Source: Bosea sp. 124 (GTDB lineage: Bacteria > Pseudomonadota > Alphaproteobacteria > Rhizobiales > Beijerinckiaceae). Taken from it: a stretch of 64,000 bases of DNA. Positions 58,486-64,000 of the stretch are shown one piece after another. A model generated the notes under the pieces. The model saw nothing but the letters and a program-made list of their open reading frames with translations, did not search any database and had not been told where the DNA came from. A program made the translations under genes and the position numbers. Within the stretch, counting starts at the first letter, position 1, and each line of letters begins with the position of its first letter. Where the stretch lies: assembly GCF_003046175.1 (NCBI RefSeq), contig NZ_PZZM01000001.1, positions 372,001 to 436,000 of the forward strand. Reading direction: 5' to 3'.

Positions 58486-58956
58486 ATGACAACCATGTCG
58501 CAATGCCGCAAGCCGCATCGTCGGACGCCGCGATGGCTGCCCCCGCTGGCCGCCGCCCTGGTCGTGGCATGCGCGGCCGTGCCGACCCTGGCTCAGGACG
58601 GGCAGCGCGTGACCGTCACCGGCGAGATCAGCGATACCTGGTGCACGATCAGCGGGCTGATGTTCGCCAAGGGCACGGCGCATCACCAATGCGCGGTCTG
58701 GTGTGCGCTCGGCGGCATTCCCGTCAGCATCCGCGACGCGAAGGGGGACCTCTATCTGATCCTCAGGATCGGCGATGACGCCGACAGCGCCGCCAATCCT
58801 CGGATCGCCCGGATGGCGACCCATGAAGTCACCGTCGATGGCGAACTGCTCGAACGAGACGGGGTGAAATACCTGCTGGTCGACCGCATCGCCGACGACA
58901 AGGGCGTCATCACCATGACCCATGAGGAATACGGCATCCAGCCGTTCGGGAACTGA
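58486..58956 (+). CDS. Exported cysteine-containing OB-fold-like protein (SCO module, gene 1)
   Basis: Protein of 156 residues. A signal peptide or anchor (WLPPLAAALVVACAAVPTLA) ends near residue 36. The mature part has VTVTGEISDTWC, then three cysteines in the pattern C-x15-C-x3-C with His-His just before the second (GTAHHQCAVWCALGGIPV), and a closing VTVDGELLERDGVKYLLV. This looks like a widespread, uncharacterised exported family with an OB-like fold, to judge from recalled relatives. The ATG at 58486 is followed by another at 58495. Three bases separate it from gene 2, and SCO follows, so copper or redox handling is likely but unproven. Confidence 0.65.
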   Translation: MTTMSQCRKPHRRTPRWLPPLAAALVVACAAVPTLAQDGQRVTVTGEISDTWCTISGLMFAKGTAHHQCAVWCALGGIPVSIRDAKGDLYLILRIGDDADSAANPRIARMATHEVTVDGELLERDGVKYLLVDRIADDKGVITMTHEEYGIQPFGN

Positions 58957-58959
58957 GCG

Positions 58960-59487
58960 ATGGCCCGCGCGATCCGCCTTGCCGAACTCTGCGCCATCAT
59001 CGCCCTCGGCGCGGTTTCACCGACGCTGGCCGCGGAGCCCTGGGGCATCCCGCATGAAAAGCCGCTGGTGCTGAAGGGCCGCGTCGTCGATGCGCTGTGC
59101 CACCTGACCGGCCGCTGCGTGCCCGATTGCGGCGCCGGCAAACGCCAACTCGGGCTGCTGACGGCGAATGGCACGTTTCGGCTGATCGCCAAGGGCAATG
59201 TCGACTTCGCCGCCGCGATCCCCGATCTGATCGGGTTCTGCGGCAAGCAGATCGAGGCGGACGGCCTCCTGATCGAGAACCCCGCCATCACCCTGTTCTT
59301 CGTCCAGGGCATCCGTGCCGACGGCGACACGACCGAATTCGTGCCGGCCGAGCGCTTCAGGACCGAATGGGAGGCCCGCAACGGCAAGGCCGAGGAATGG
59401 TGGCGGGCCGATCCGGACGCTCATCGCATCATTGCCGAGGACGGCCCGCTCGGCATCAAGGGCCTGCTGCCGAAGCCGAAGCCGTGA
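58960..59487 (+). CDS. Exported cysteine-containing protein (SCO module, gene 2)
   Basis: Protein of 175 residues with a Sec signal (ELCAIIALGAVSPTLAAEPW). The mature part resembles gene 1 at its start: LKGRVVDALCHLTGRCVPDC, giving C-x5-C-x3-C. Later there are FCGKQIEADGLLIEN and a Trp-rich C-terminus (EEWWRADPDAHRII). The end of the gene overlaps the SCO gene by four bases (GTGA), so translation is coupled. Function unknown; a metal-chaperone role is inferred from cysteines and neighbours. Confidence 0.62.
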   Translation: MARAIRLAELCAIIALGAVSPTLAAEPWGIPHEKPLVLKGRVVDALCHLTGRCVPDCGAGKRQLGLLTANGTFRLIAKGNVDFAAAIPDLIGFCGKQIEADGLLIENPAITLFFVQGIRADGDTTEFVPAERFRTEWEARNGKAEEWWRADPDAHRIIAEDGPLGIKGLLPKPKP

Positions 59488-60116
59488 CGCGCCGGGTTCC
59501 GGACGCCATCGCGCGTCGCGCCGTCGTGACGGGGCTGGCCGCCTTCACCTGCCGGCGGGCATGGGCGCAGGGCCAGAGCGGCCACAGCCACGGCGCCTCC
59601 GCGCAACCCGGTTCGGACCCTCTCGCCGAGCGCTTTGGCGGACCGTTTTCGCTGACCGACCATACCGGGAAGCGCGTCAGCGACGAGGCCTATCGCGGCC
59701 GCTTCATGCTGGTCTATTTCGGCTTCACGCGCTGCGCGGACACCTGCCCGATCGACCTCCCGACCATCGCCCAGGCGCTCGACGCGCTCGGCCCGCTGGC
59801 AGAGCGCGTCGCGCCGCTGTTCGTCACGGTCGACCCGGCCCATGACAGCGTGCCGGTGCTCGCAGCCTATGTCGCGGCCTTCCATCCGGCCCTGATCGGG
59901 CTGACCGGCAGCGAGGCGGAGATCGCAGCGGTGGCGAAGGCCTACAAGGTGCATCGCCGCAAGCTGACGCAGCCGCATCACGGCGCGGGCGAATACGCCG
60001 TCGACCATGGCTCGCTGACCTATCTGATGGATCGCGACGGACGCTTCCTGACCCTCCTGCCACACAGGACAGGGGCGGAGCGAATGGCGGCGGTGCTGCG
60101 CCGCTATCTGGCGTAG
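59484..60116 (+). CDS. SCO1/SenC family protein
   Basis: Exported thioredoxin-fold protein of 210 residues. Twin-arginine or Sec-like signal (ARRAVVTGLAAFTCRRAWA) at the front. Copper-binding motif is TRCADTCPIDL (CxxxC) with the distal His in VDHGSLTYLMD. SLTDHTGKRVSDEAYRG and VYFGFT fit the family. SCO proteins supply copper to the CuA site of cytochrome oxidase or act as disulphide reductants. The GTG at 59484 overlaps the previous stop. A short His/Ser-rich stretch (GHSHGAS) follows the signal and may bind metal. Confidence 0.9.
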   Translation: MTRRVPDAIARRAVVTGLAAFTCRRAWAQGQSGHSHGASAQPGSDPLAERFGGPFSLTDHTGKRVSDEAYRGRFMLVYFGFTRCADTCPIDLPTIAQALDALGPLAERVAPLFVTVDPAHDSVPVLAAYVAAFHPALIGLTGSEAEIAAVAKAYKVHRRKLTQPHHGAGEYAVDHGSLTYLMDRDGRFLTLLPHRTGAERMAAVLRRYLA

Positions 60117-60147
60117 ACTCTCTGCCACGCCCCAACCGGATAGCACC

Positions 60148-60909
60148 ATGCCTGACAGCACTGCCCAGAAGAATTCGCCCTCCTATCGCCTCGCGGCGCT
60201 CGACCCCGATTTCATCCTCGGCGATTCGACGCGCGGCGCGCGTTTCATGCTCGAATACCAGAAGGCGGAGGATCATCTGCGGGCGCGCGGTATCCTCTCG
60301 ACCATCGTCGTCTTCGGCTCGGCGCGGGTGCGCGAGGGCCAGCCCTGGTACGAGGCGGCGCGCGCCTTCGGGAGATTGGCCTCAGAGCGCGGCGGTGCCC
60401 TCGCCGCCGGCGATCTCGGCCGCGACCATGTCATCGCGACGGGTGGCGGGCCGGGCATCATGGAGGCGGCCAATCGCGGGGCGACAGAGGCAGGCGCGCT
60501 CTCGATCGGCTTCAACATCACCCTGCCGCATGAGCAGGAGCCCAACGCCTGGTCGACGCCGGACCTGACCTTCCGCTTCCATTATTTCGCGATGCGCAAG
60601 ATGCATCTGGCGATGCGGGCTTCGGCGCTGGTGGTCTTTCCCGGCGGCTTCGGCACGCTCGACGAATTGTTCGAGATCATGACCCTGGTGCAGACCGGCA
60701 AGATGCGGCCCGTCCCGATCGTGCTCTACGACGGTGCCTACTGGAAGGCGCTGCTCAACCTGAAGACCATGACCGATGCCGGGATGATCCGAGCCGAGGA
60801 TCTGTCTCTGTTCTGCTACGCGGATTCAGCCGAAGAGGCCTATGCCCGTATCGTCGAGGGCGCCGGCGACAGCTGGCGGCCGGCAACGGAAGACAGCGTC
60901 CAAACCTGA
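60148..60909 (+). CDS. LOG family protein (TIGR00730-like)
   Basis: Protein of 253 residues with the LOG/lysine-decarboxylase-like Rossmann fold. The motif VVFPGGFGTLDELFEI and GGGPGIMEAANRGATEAG are typical. Members include cytokinin riboside 5'-monophosphate phosphoribohydrolases; others hydrolyse nucleotides generally. Here the N-terminal extension (about 40 residues) puts it in the longer subgroup. A terminator follows. Confidence 0.88.
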   Translation: MPDSTAQKNSPSYRLAALDPDFILGDSTRGARFMLEYQKAEDHLRARGILSTIVVFGSARVREGQPWYEAARAFGRLASERGGALAAGDLGRDHVIATGGGPGIMEAANRGATEAGALSIGFNITLPHEQEPNAWSTPDLTFRFHYFAMRKMHLAMRASALVVFPGGFGTLDELFEIMTLVQTGKMRPVPIVLYDGAYWKALLNLKTMTDAGMIRAEDLSLFCYADSAEEAYARIVEGAGDSWRPATEDSVQT

Positions 60910-60975
60910 GAGAGCGGGTAACCCATCTCCCGTAAGGAGTAGGCTCCCCGCGCTGTCCGAGCCCAGTAGGCAACG

Positions 60976-61005
60976 AAAAAGGCCGGCATCGCTGCCGGCC
61001 TTTTT
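60976..61005. terminator. Bidirectional terminator between the LOG gene and rplT
   Basis: Perfect stem GGCCGGCA/TGCCGGCC with loop TCGC, flanked by five As and five Ts. It serves both the LOG gene (plus) and the rpmI-rplT transcript (minus). Confidence 0.92.
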
Positions 61006-61028
61006 CATTTCGTCGCGACAAGCGCAGC

Positions 61029-61403
61029 TCAGGCAGCCTTGGCTTCCGTGCCGAGCGCAGCCTTGACCGACTCGACCACCGCCGCAAACGAGGCGGCATC
61101 GTCGATGGCCATGGCCGACAGGGTCTTGCGGTCGAGCTCGATGCCAGCCTTGTGCAGGCCGTTGATGAACATCGAATAGACAAGGCCGTGCTCGCGAACC
61201 GCAGCGTTCAGACGCTGGATCCAGAGCGCGCGGAACGAGCGCTTCTTGTTCTTGCGGTCGCGATAGGCGTACTGCATCGAGCGATCGACGGCCGCCTTGG
61301 CGGCGCGGATCGTATTCTTGCGGCGGCCATAGAAGCCCTTGGCGGCCTTGAGTGTCTTCTTGTGCTTGGCGTGGGACGTTACGCCCCGTTTCACGCGAGC
61401 CAT
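61029..61403 (-). CDS. rplT: 50S ribosomal protein L20
   Basis: Ribosomal protein of 124 residues, needed for early 50S assembly. The start [20 protein letters not shown] and [20 protein letters not shown] are unmistakable, as is [20 protein letters not shown]. It follows rpmI by 28 bases. infC, often ahead of rpmI, is not in the adjacent 300 bases. The product may bind its own mRNA as in other bacteria, but no structure was identified. Confidence 0.98.
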   Translation of the reverse strand: MARVKRGVTSHAKHKKTLKAAKGFYGRRKNTIRAAKAAVDRSMQYAYRDRKNKKRSFRALWIQRLNAAVREHGLVYSMFINGLHKAGIELDRKTLSAMAIDDAASFAAVVESVKAALGTEAKAA

Positions 61404-61431
61404 GTCATGATCTCCGGAAGTTCAGGGGGCG

Positions 61432-61632
61432 TCAGCCGTTGGGGAGGAAATACTTCTTCACGTTGGCCGCATCGCCCTCGAACAGGGCGGTGGTGCCGCG
61501 GTGATTGCGGAGCTGCTTATTGGTCCGCTTGATCATCCCGTGACGCTTGCCGGCCTGGGCGTACATCACCTTGCCGGTTCCGGTGATCTTGAACCGCTTT
61601 TTGGCGGCCGATTTCGTCTTGATCTTGGGCAT
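61432..61632 (-). CDS. rpmI: 50S ribosomal protein L35
   Basis: Ribosomal protein of 66 residues ([20 protein letters not shown], then [20 protein letters not shown]). It starts the rpmI-rplT unit. A GAGGAG ribosome site lies just before the ATG at 61632. Confidence 0.98.
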   Translation of the reverse strand: MPKIKTKSAAKKRFKITGTGKVMYAQAGKRHGMIKRTNKQLRNHRGTTALFEGDAANVKKYFLPNG

Positions 61633-61948
61633 TTCAGCTCCTCATAGGTCGCGAGCGCGCAAACTGCGCCGCTTCATGTTTTGCTTGCTGGAAGCAAAGA
61701 ACGACCGCCACGGCAGCCCTTATCAGCCGGGCGATCGAAGGCCGGGCGTATGACAGAAAAGCCGCGCGGTGGCAAGCGAAGCGATGACGAACGCCGCATT
61801 TGCCCTCTGCCCGCCGCTGGGCGAGCCGGGACATCTCTCGCGACGTCACCGTCCGGCGCGCGCTCGGGACGAGGGTCGAAGCGCTGCAGCTCCGCCTGGC
61901 GGCCCCCGCAGCGTCATCTCGCCATGTGCCGTTGCGTGGAACCGCTGT
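61633..61948. other. Intergenic region upstream of rpmI
   Basis: 316 bases without a supported gene. The part near rpmI (61633-61700) must hold its promoter and leader. No tRNA, riboswitch or infC remnant was recognised; the open frames here are high-GC artefacts. Confidence 0.5.
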
Positions 61949-62203
61949 CTAGCGTCTGCCCGCCCGATTGACCGGGCCACCACGGTTCATCGGCGTCCCC
62001 GGGCGCACGCCCACGCCTGGCGCACCGACACCCGGCGTCGCGGCGGCACGTGCGACCGGCCGCGGCCGCAACACGACACCCGGCCTGACGATGCAACCCG
62101 CGGGATAGTTGACGTATTGGCAGTAAGCGACGGCACCGGCCTCGCCGGTGCCGGTGGCCATGAAGCCCGCCACAAGGACGGACAATGTGATCAGTAACGT
62201 CAT
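61949..62203 (-). CDS. Small exported Pro/Arg-rich protein
   Basis: Protein of 84 residues with a signal peptide (MTLLITLSVLVAGFMATGTG) and a Cys pair in AYCQYVNYPAGCIVRPGVVL. The rest is low-complexity Arg, Pro, Gly and Ala. A GGAG ribosome site precedes the ATG. It follows the OmpA-like gene by 53 bases on the same strand and could be the last gene of that unit. Function unknown. Confidence 0.6.
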   Translation of the reverse strand: MTLLITLSVLVAGFMATGTGEAGAVAYCQYVNYPAGCIVRPGVVLRPRPVARAAATPGVGAPGVGVRPGTPMNRGGPVNRAGRR

Positions 62204-62256
62204 TTTCAGCTCCCTCAGCAGTCTTCGGGCAGGAACGATGAACGGATCGAGACGGC

Positions 62257-62841
62257 CTATTTGAATCGCCCGATATTGACGAGTTGGACGCGACGGTTGG
62301 CGGCCGCGGCAGGGTGTGCGCGATCCTGGAGCTGCTCCTCGCCGAGCCCGACGGCCTGGAGTCTGTCAGGAGGGACCCTGAAGGTCGTGACCAGCGCATT
62401 GCGGATCGCGTCGGCCCGCTTCTGGCTGAGCGTCAGGTTGGACTTCCGGTCTCCGACCGCATCGGTGTGTCCGACGACGAGAAATTTATACTCGAGCAGA
62501 GACGGGTGATGCAGCGAGTCGGCCATGACGCCGACCGTTCGGAAGGAGGCCGGCAGGATTGCGGCCGAGTTCAATTTGAACTGAATTTCGACCGTGAACT
62601 GGGAGAGGTTGTCGAGTTCCTGCGACAGCGGCTCGCGCAACGAGGCATCCGGCCCGCGGTTGGCTGCGACACTGTCGGTGGCTTTGCGCCGCAAGGCCGC
62701 CACATCGATCGAAGGGGCATTGTCGAGCACCTGAAGTGTCTCGATCAACTTGCTGTCTGTGAGGCGCTCCTGGGCACCTGCACCCGAAACGACGGCGAAT
62801 AGCGCGACTGCCAACATGCCGAGGCCTGGAACCGTTTTCAT
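62257..62841 (-). CDS. OmpA-like C-terminal domain protein
   Basis: Exported protein of 194 residues. A signal peptide (MKTVPGLGMLAVALFAVVSG) is followed by a short helical region and an OmpA/MotB-type peptidoglycan-binding domain: EIQFKLNSAAILPAS, LLEYKFLVVGHTDAVGDRKS, NLTLSQKRADAIRNALV, LQAVGLGEEQ, and ANRRVQLV. GHTDAVGD carries the Asp and the later ANRRV the Arg that bind diaminopimelate. Start at the ATG at 62841 with GGGAG upstream. The cysteine-repeat gene lies 15 bases upstream. Confidence 0.87.
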   Translation of the reverse strand: MKTVPGLGMLAVALFAVVSGAGAQERLTDSKLIETLQVLDNAPSIDVAALRRKATDSVAANRGPDASLREPLSQELDNLSQFTVEIQFKLNSAAILPASFRTVGVMADSLHHPSLLEYKFLVVGHTDAVGDRKSNLTLSQKRADAIRNALVTTFRVPPDRLQAVGLGEEQLQDRAHPAAAANRRVQLVNIGRFK

Positions 62842-62856
62842 GTGCAATGCTCCCGC

Positions 62857-63282
62857 TCAGCGCCAGCCGGCGTTGGTGATGACCTGGTTGCAGGCTGAAC
62901 TGGTGAAGCGCTCTGCTTTGATCAGGCACTGAAGACGATGGCCGTCATGCGCAACAATACCCTGGCACAGGCGGCGCGCATCCGGGTCGCAGACCTTCAA
63001 AGCCGCGCTCTGCGCCGCCGCCCGCTTATCGAGCAACGCCAAGGTCTCCGACATCGTCGATTTACATGTCGTAGATACTTTCGCCTGATTTTTGGCCAAG
63101 CAGCTCCTGACGCCATTGTTCGCAAGGGCAACATTCGAGCAGAATTTCGCGACATCGGAACCGCAGGCCCGTGCGATCTTGTCATATGCGTCAGCGTACC
63201 CAATCGTTTGGGCCGAAGCACCAGACGCGGCAAAGAACAGAAAAAATAGAGGGAGGATCACTCCGGATCTTAGAATTTTCAT
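62857..63282 (-). CDS. Exported cysteine-rich repeat protein
   Basis: Protein of 141 residues: signal peptide (LPLFFLFFAASGASAQ), then two tandem repeats, each with four cysteines in exactly the same spacing, C-x7-C-x12-C-x11-C (ACGSDVAKFC begins the first, VCDPDARRLC the second). This is the pattern of the Cys-rich repeat known from GLG1 and bacterial relatives; disulphides are likely. The ATG at 63282 is used; one at 63297 is also in frame. It heads the unit with the OmpA-like and small Pro/Arg-rich genes. Confidence 0.75.
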   Translation of the reverse strand: MKILRSGVILPLFFLFFAASGASAQTIGYADAYDKIARACGSDVAKFCSNVALANNGVRSCLAKNQAKVSTTCKSTMSETLALLDKRAAAQSAALKVCDPDARRLCQGIVAHDGHRLQCLIKAERFTSSACNQVITNAGWR

Positions 63283-63794
63283 TCTCTTGAGTCCCATAGA
63301 ATTCAAAATTTGGCTGCCACACTCAATCGCGCTGAACGCATATTTCTTTGATTGTCCGCCGCATCGATTCTCTATTGAAACATCGACACGCGATACCAGC
63401 TTGTCTCCGGCATCAGGCCATGATCGCTCGCGCCAAAGCGATCGCATTGCTGATCTTCTTCTCCGGAAATTTGAAAGGAAGCCCGCATCGTACGATGATT
63501 CCGGCGCGCGCCATGACATCTGGCCGCAACCGCTATGCTGACGGGGCCGGGATGCCTCAACTATTGTCCCTAAGGACAATAGGGTCTCTCACCCGTCGAT
63601 CTCCGACGTCTCGACAGGAATGAAGCGCCCCTGCGCTGCTGGAACCGACACGTGGCGGTCGCGCCAGGCGCGACGATCGCGTTTTCGGCCGGTGCGACGG
63701 CGGCTTCGCTGGTTCGGCACCATGCCGGTGCGGACGATCGAAAGCTGTGGCGAGCGCCCGCTCCCCTGAAGCGGCGGGCGCAAACCCGCCCGGC
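63283..63794. other. Long intergenic region with a strong palindrome
   Basis: 512 bases with no supported gene. The first 200 bases are AT-richer and should hold the promoter of the cysteine-repeat gene. A perfect palindrome lies at 63561-63582. An open frame at 63589-63783 is Arg-rich high-GC noise. Confidence 0.5.
63561..63582. promoter_or_regulatory. Perfect palindrome CTATTGTCC-CTAA-GGACAATAG
   Basis: Nine-bp perfect arms around a four-base spacer, AT-rich unlike its surroundings, and without a T run, so more like a protein-binding site than a terminator. It lies about 280 bases before the cysteine-repeat gene and 210 bases after the CheW-like stop. Confidence 0.5.
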
Positions 63795-64000
63795 CTACTC
63801 CGCCGCCTGGATCAGCGCCGCCGGCCCGCTTTCACCCTGGAGGCGGGCGCCGAGGCGGTCGACATCCAGCAGCATCAGCATGCCGGCCGGTTCGCCGCGG
63901 GCATCGCGCGTCGCGACCACGCCGAGCGCGGGCACGTCGGTCTTCGAGGTCAGATCGCGCAGCGGCTGCAGCTCGGAGGCCGCGATCTCGGGAATCAGGC
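63795..64000 (-). CDS. Probable CheW-like protein, C-terminal end only
   Basis: The open minus-strand frame runs in from beyond the window and stops at 63795. The 68 visible residues (LIPEIAASELQPLRDLTSKT, DVPALGVVATRDARG, EPAGMLMLLDVDRLGARLQ) resemble the last part of a CheW adaptor domain, where a similar M-L-x-L-L-D-V motif forms a conserved strand. The call is tentative because only the tail is seen. Confidence 0.45.
   Translation of the reverse strand, partial: LIPEIAASELQPLRDLTSKTDVPALGVVATRDARGEPAGMLMLLDVDRLGARLQGESGPAALIQAAE

Noticed and set aside
63589..63783. A 64-codon minus-strand open frame
   Set aside because: Arg-rich, no ribosome site, no signal or domain, and located in an intergenic region; looks like composition noise.

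Overview
The window is high-GC, densely coded DNA from an alphaproteobacterium of the order Hyphomicrobiales. The best fit is a Bosea-like (Boseaceae) chromosome, inferred from gene content: a MucR/Ros regulator, a DUF1491/DUF2336/histidine-kinase cluster with CtrA-type TTAA-N7-TTAA boxes, a SufE protein beside MucR, a SleB-type hydrolase, and an isoquinoline-oxidoreductase-like molybdoenzyme. No rRNA, tRNA, CRISPR array, prophage or transposase gene was recognised. It reads as ordinary core and accessory chromosome, with two families of dispersed palindromic repeats between genes. Genes at both ends run off the window.

Layout. 0-7 kb: tsaC/Sua5-like gene (partial), LysR regulator, AcuI-like reductase, MFS transporter, SleB hydrolase, and a secreted protein built from short repeats. 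7-9.4 kb: cold/translation block (small membrane protein, IF-1 with a basic tail, DEAD-box helicase, cold-shock protein). 9.7-16.7 kb: a GGDEF-EAL protein, then a molybdenum hydroxylase operon (2Fe-2S subunit, Mo subunit, c-type cytochrome) divergent from a TetR gene. 16.7-23.3 kb: pyruvate phosphate dikinase, a glutathione transferase with a divergent TetR gene and two matching operator-like palindromes, an ankyrin protein and a YcgN-type protein. 23.6-28.3 kb: PBP1A, a DUF1214/DUF1254 pair, a lipoprotein and a small protein. 28.4-32.4 kb: cell-cycle-like cluster (DUF2336, DUF1491, membrane protein, PAS histidine kinase) with CtrA boxes at both ends. 32.6-37.9 kb: small exported protein, SufE, DUF6456 protein, a stand-alone DnaA domain-IV-like protein, MucR, oligopeptidase B.

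37.9-46 kb: acidic low-complexity membrane protein, superoxide dismutase, chemoreceptor, YdjC/ChbG-type deacetylase, GtrB/ArnC-like glycosyltransferase, MurJ. 46-53.3 kb: nitronate monooxygenase, branched-chain aminotransferase next to azlCD exporter genes, phosphopantetheinyl transferase, two tandem TerC genes, and a tartrate dehydrogenase gene overlapped with a fluoroacetate-dehalogenase-like hydrolase gene. 53.6-58.4 kb: pheS and pheT with a GT21-type glycosyltransferase gene between them. 58.5-60.1 kb: two cysteine-containing exported proteins and a SCO protein. 60.1-64 kb: LOG-family protein, rpmI-rplT, a three-gene set of exported proteins (cysteine-repeat, OmpA-like, small Pro/Arg-rich), and the tail of a probable CheW-like gene.

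The most interesting points are the CtrA-box-flanked cell-cycle cluster, the cysteine-protein/SCO module, the dehalogenase with a complete fluoroacetate-dehalogenase residue set, the free-standing DnaA DNA-binding domain, and the glycosyltransferase inside the pheST operon. No wholly new defence or mobile system was seen.
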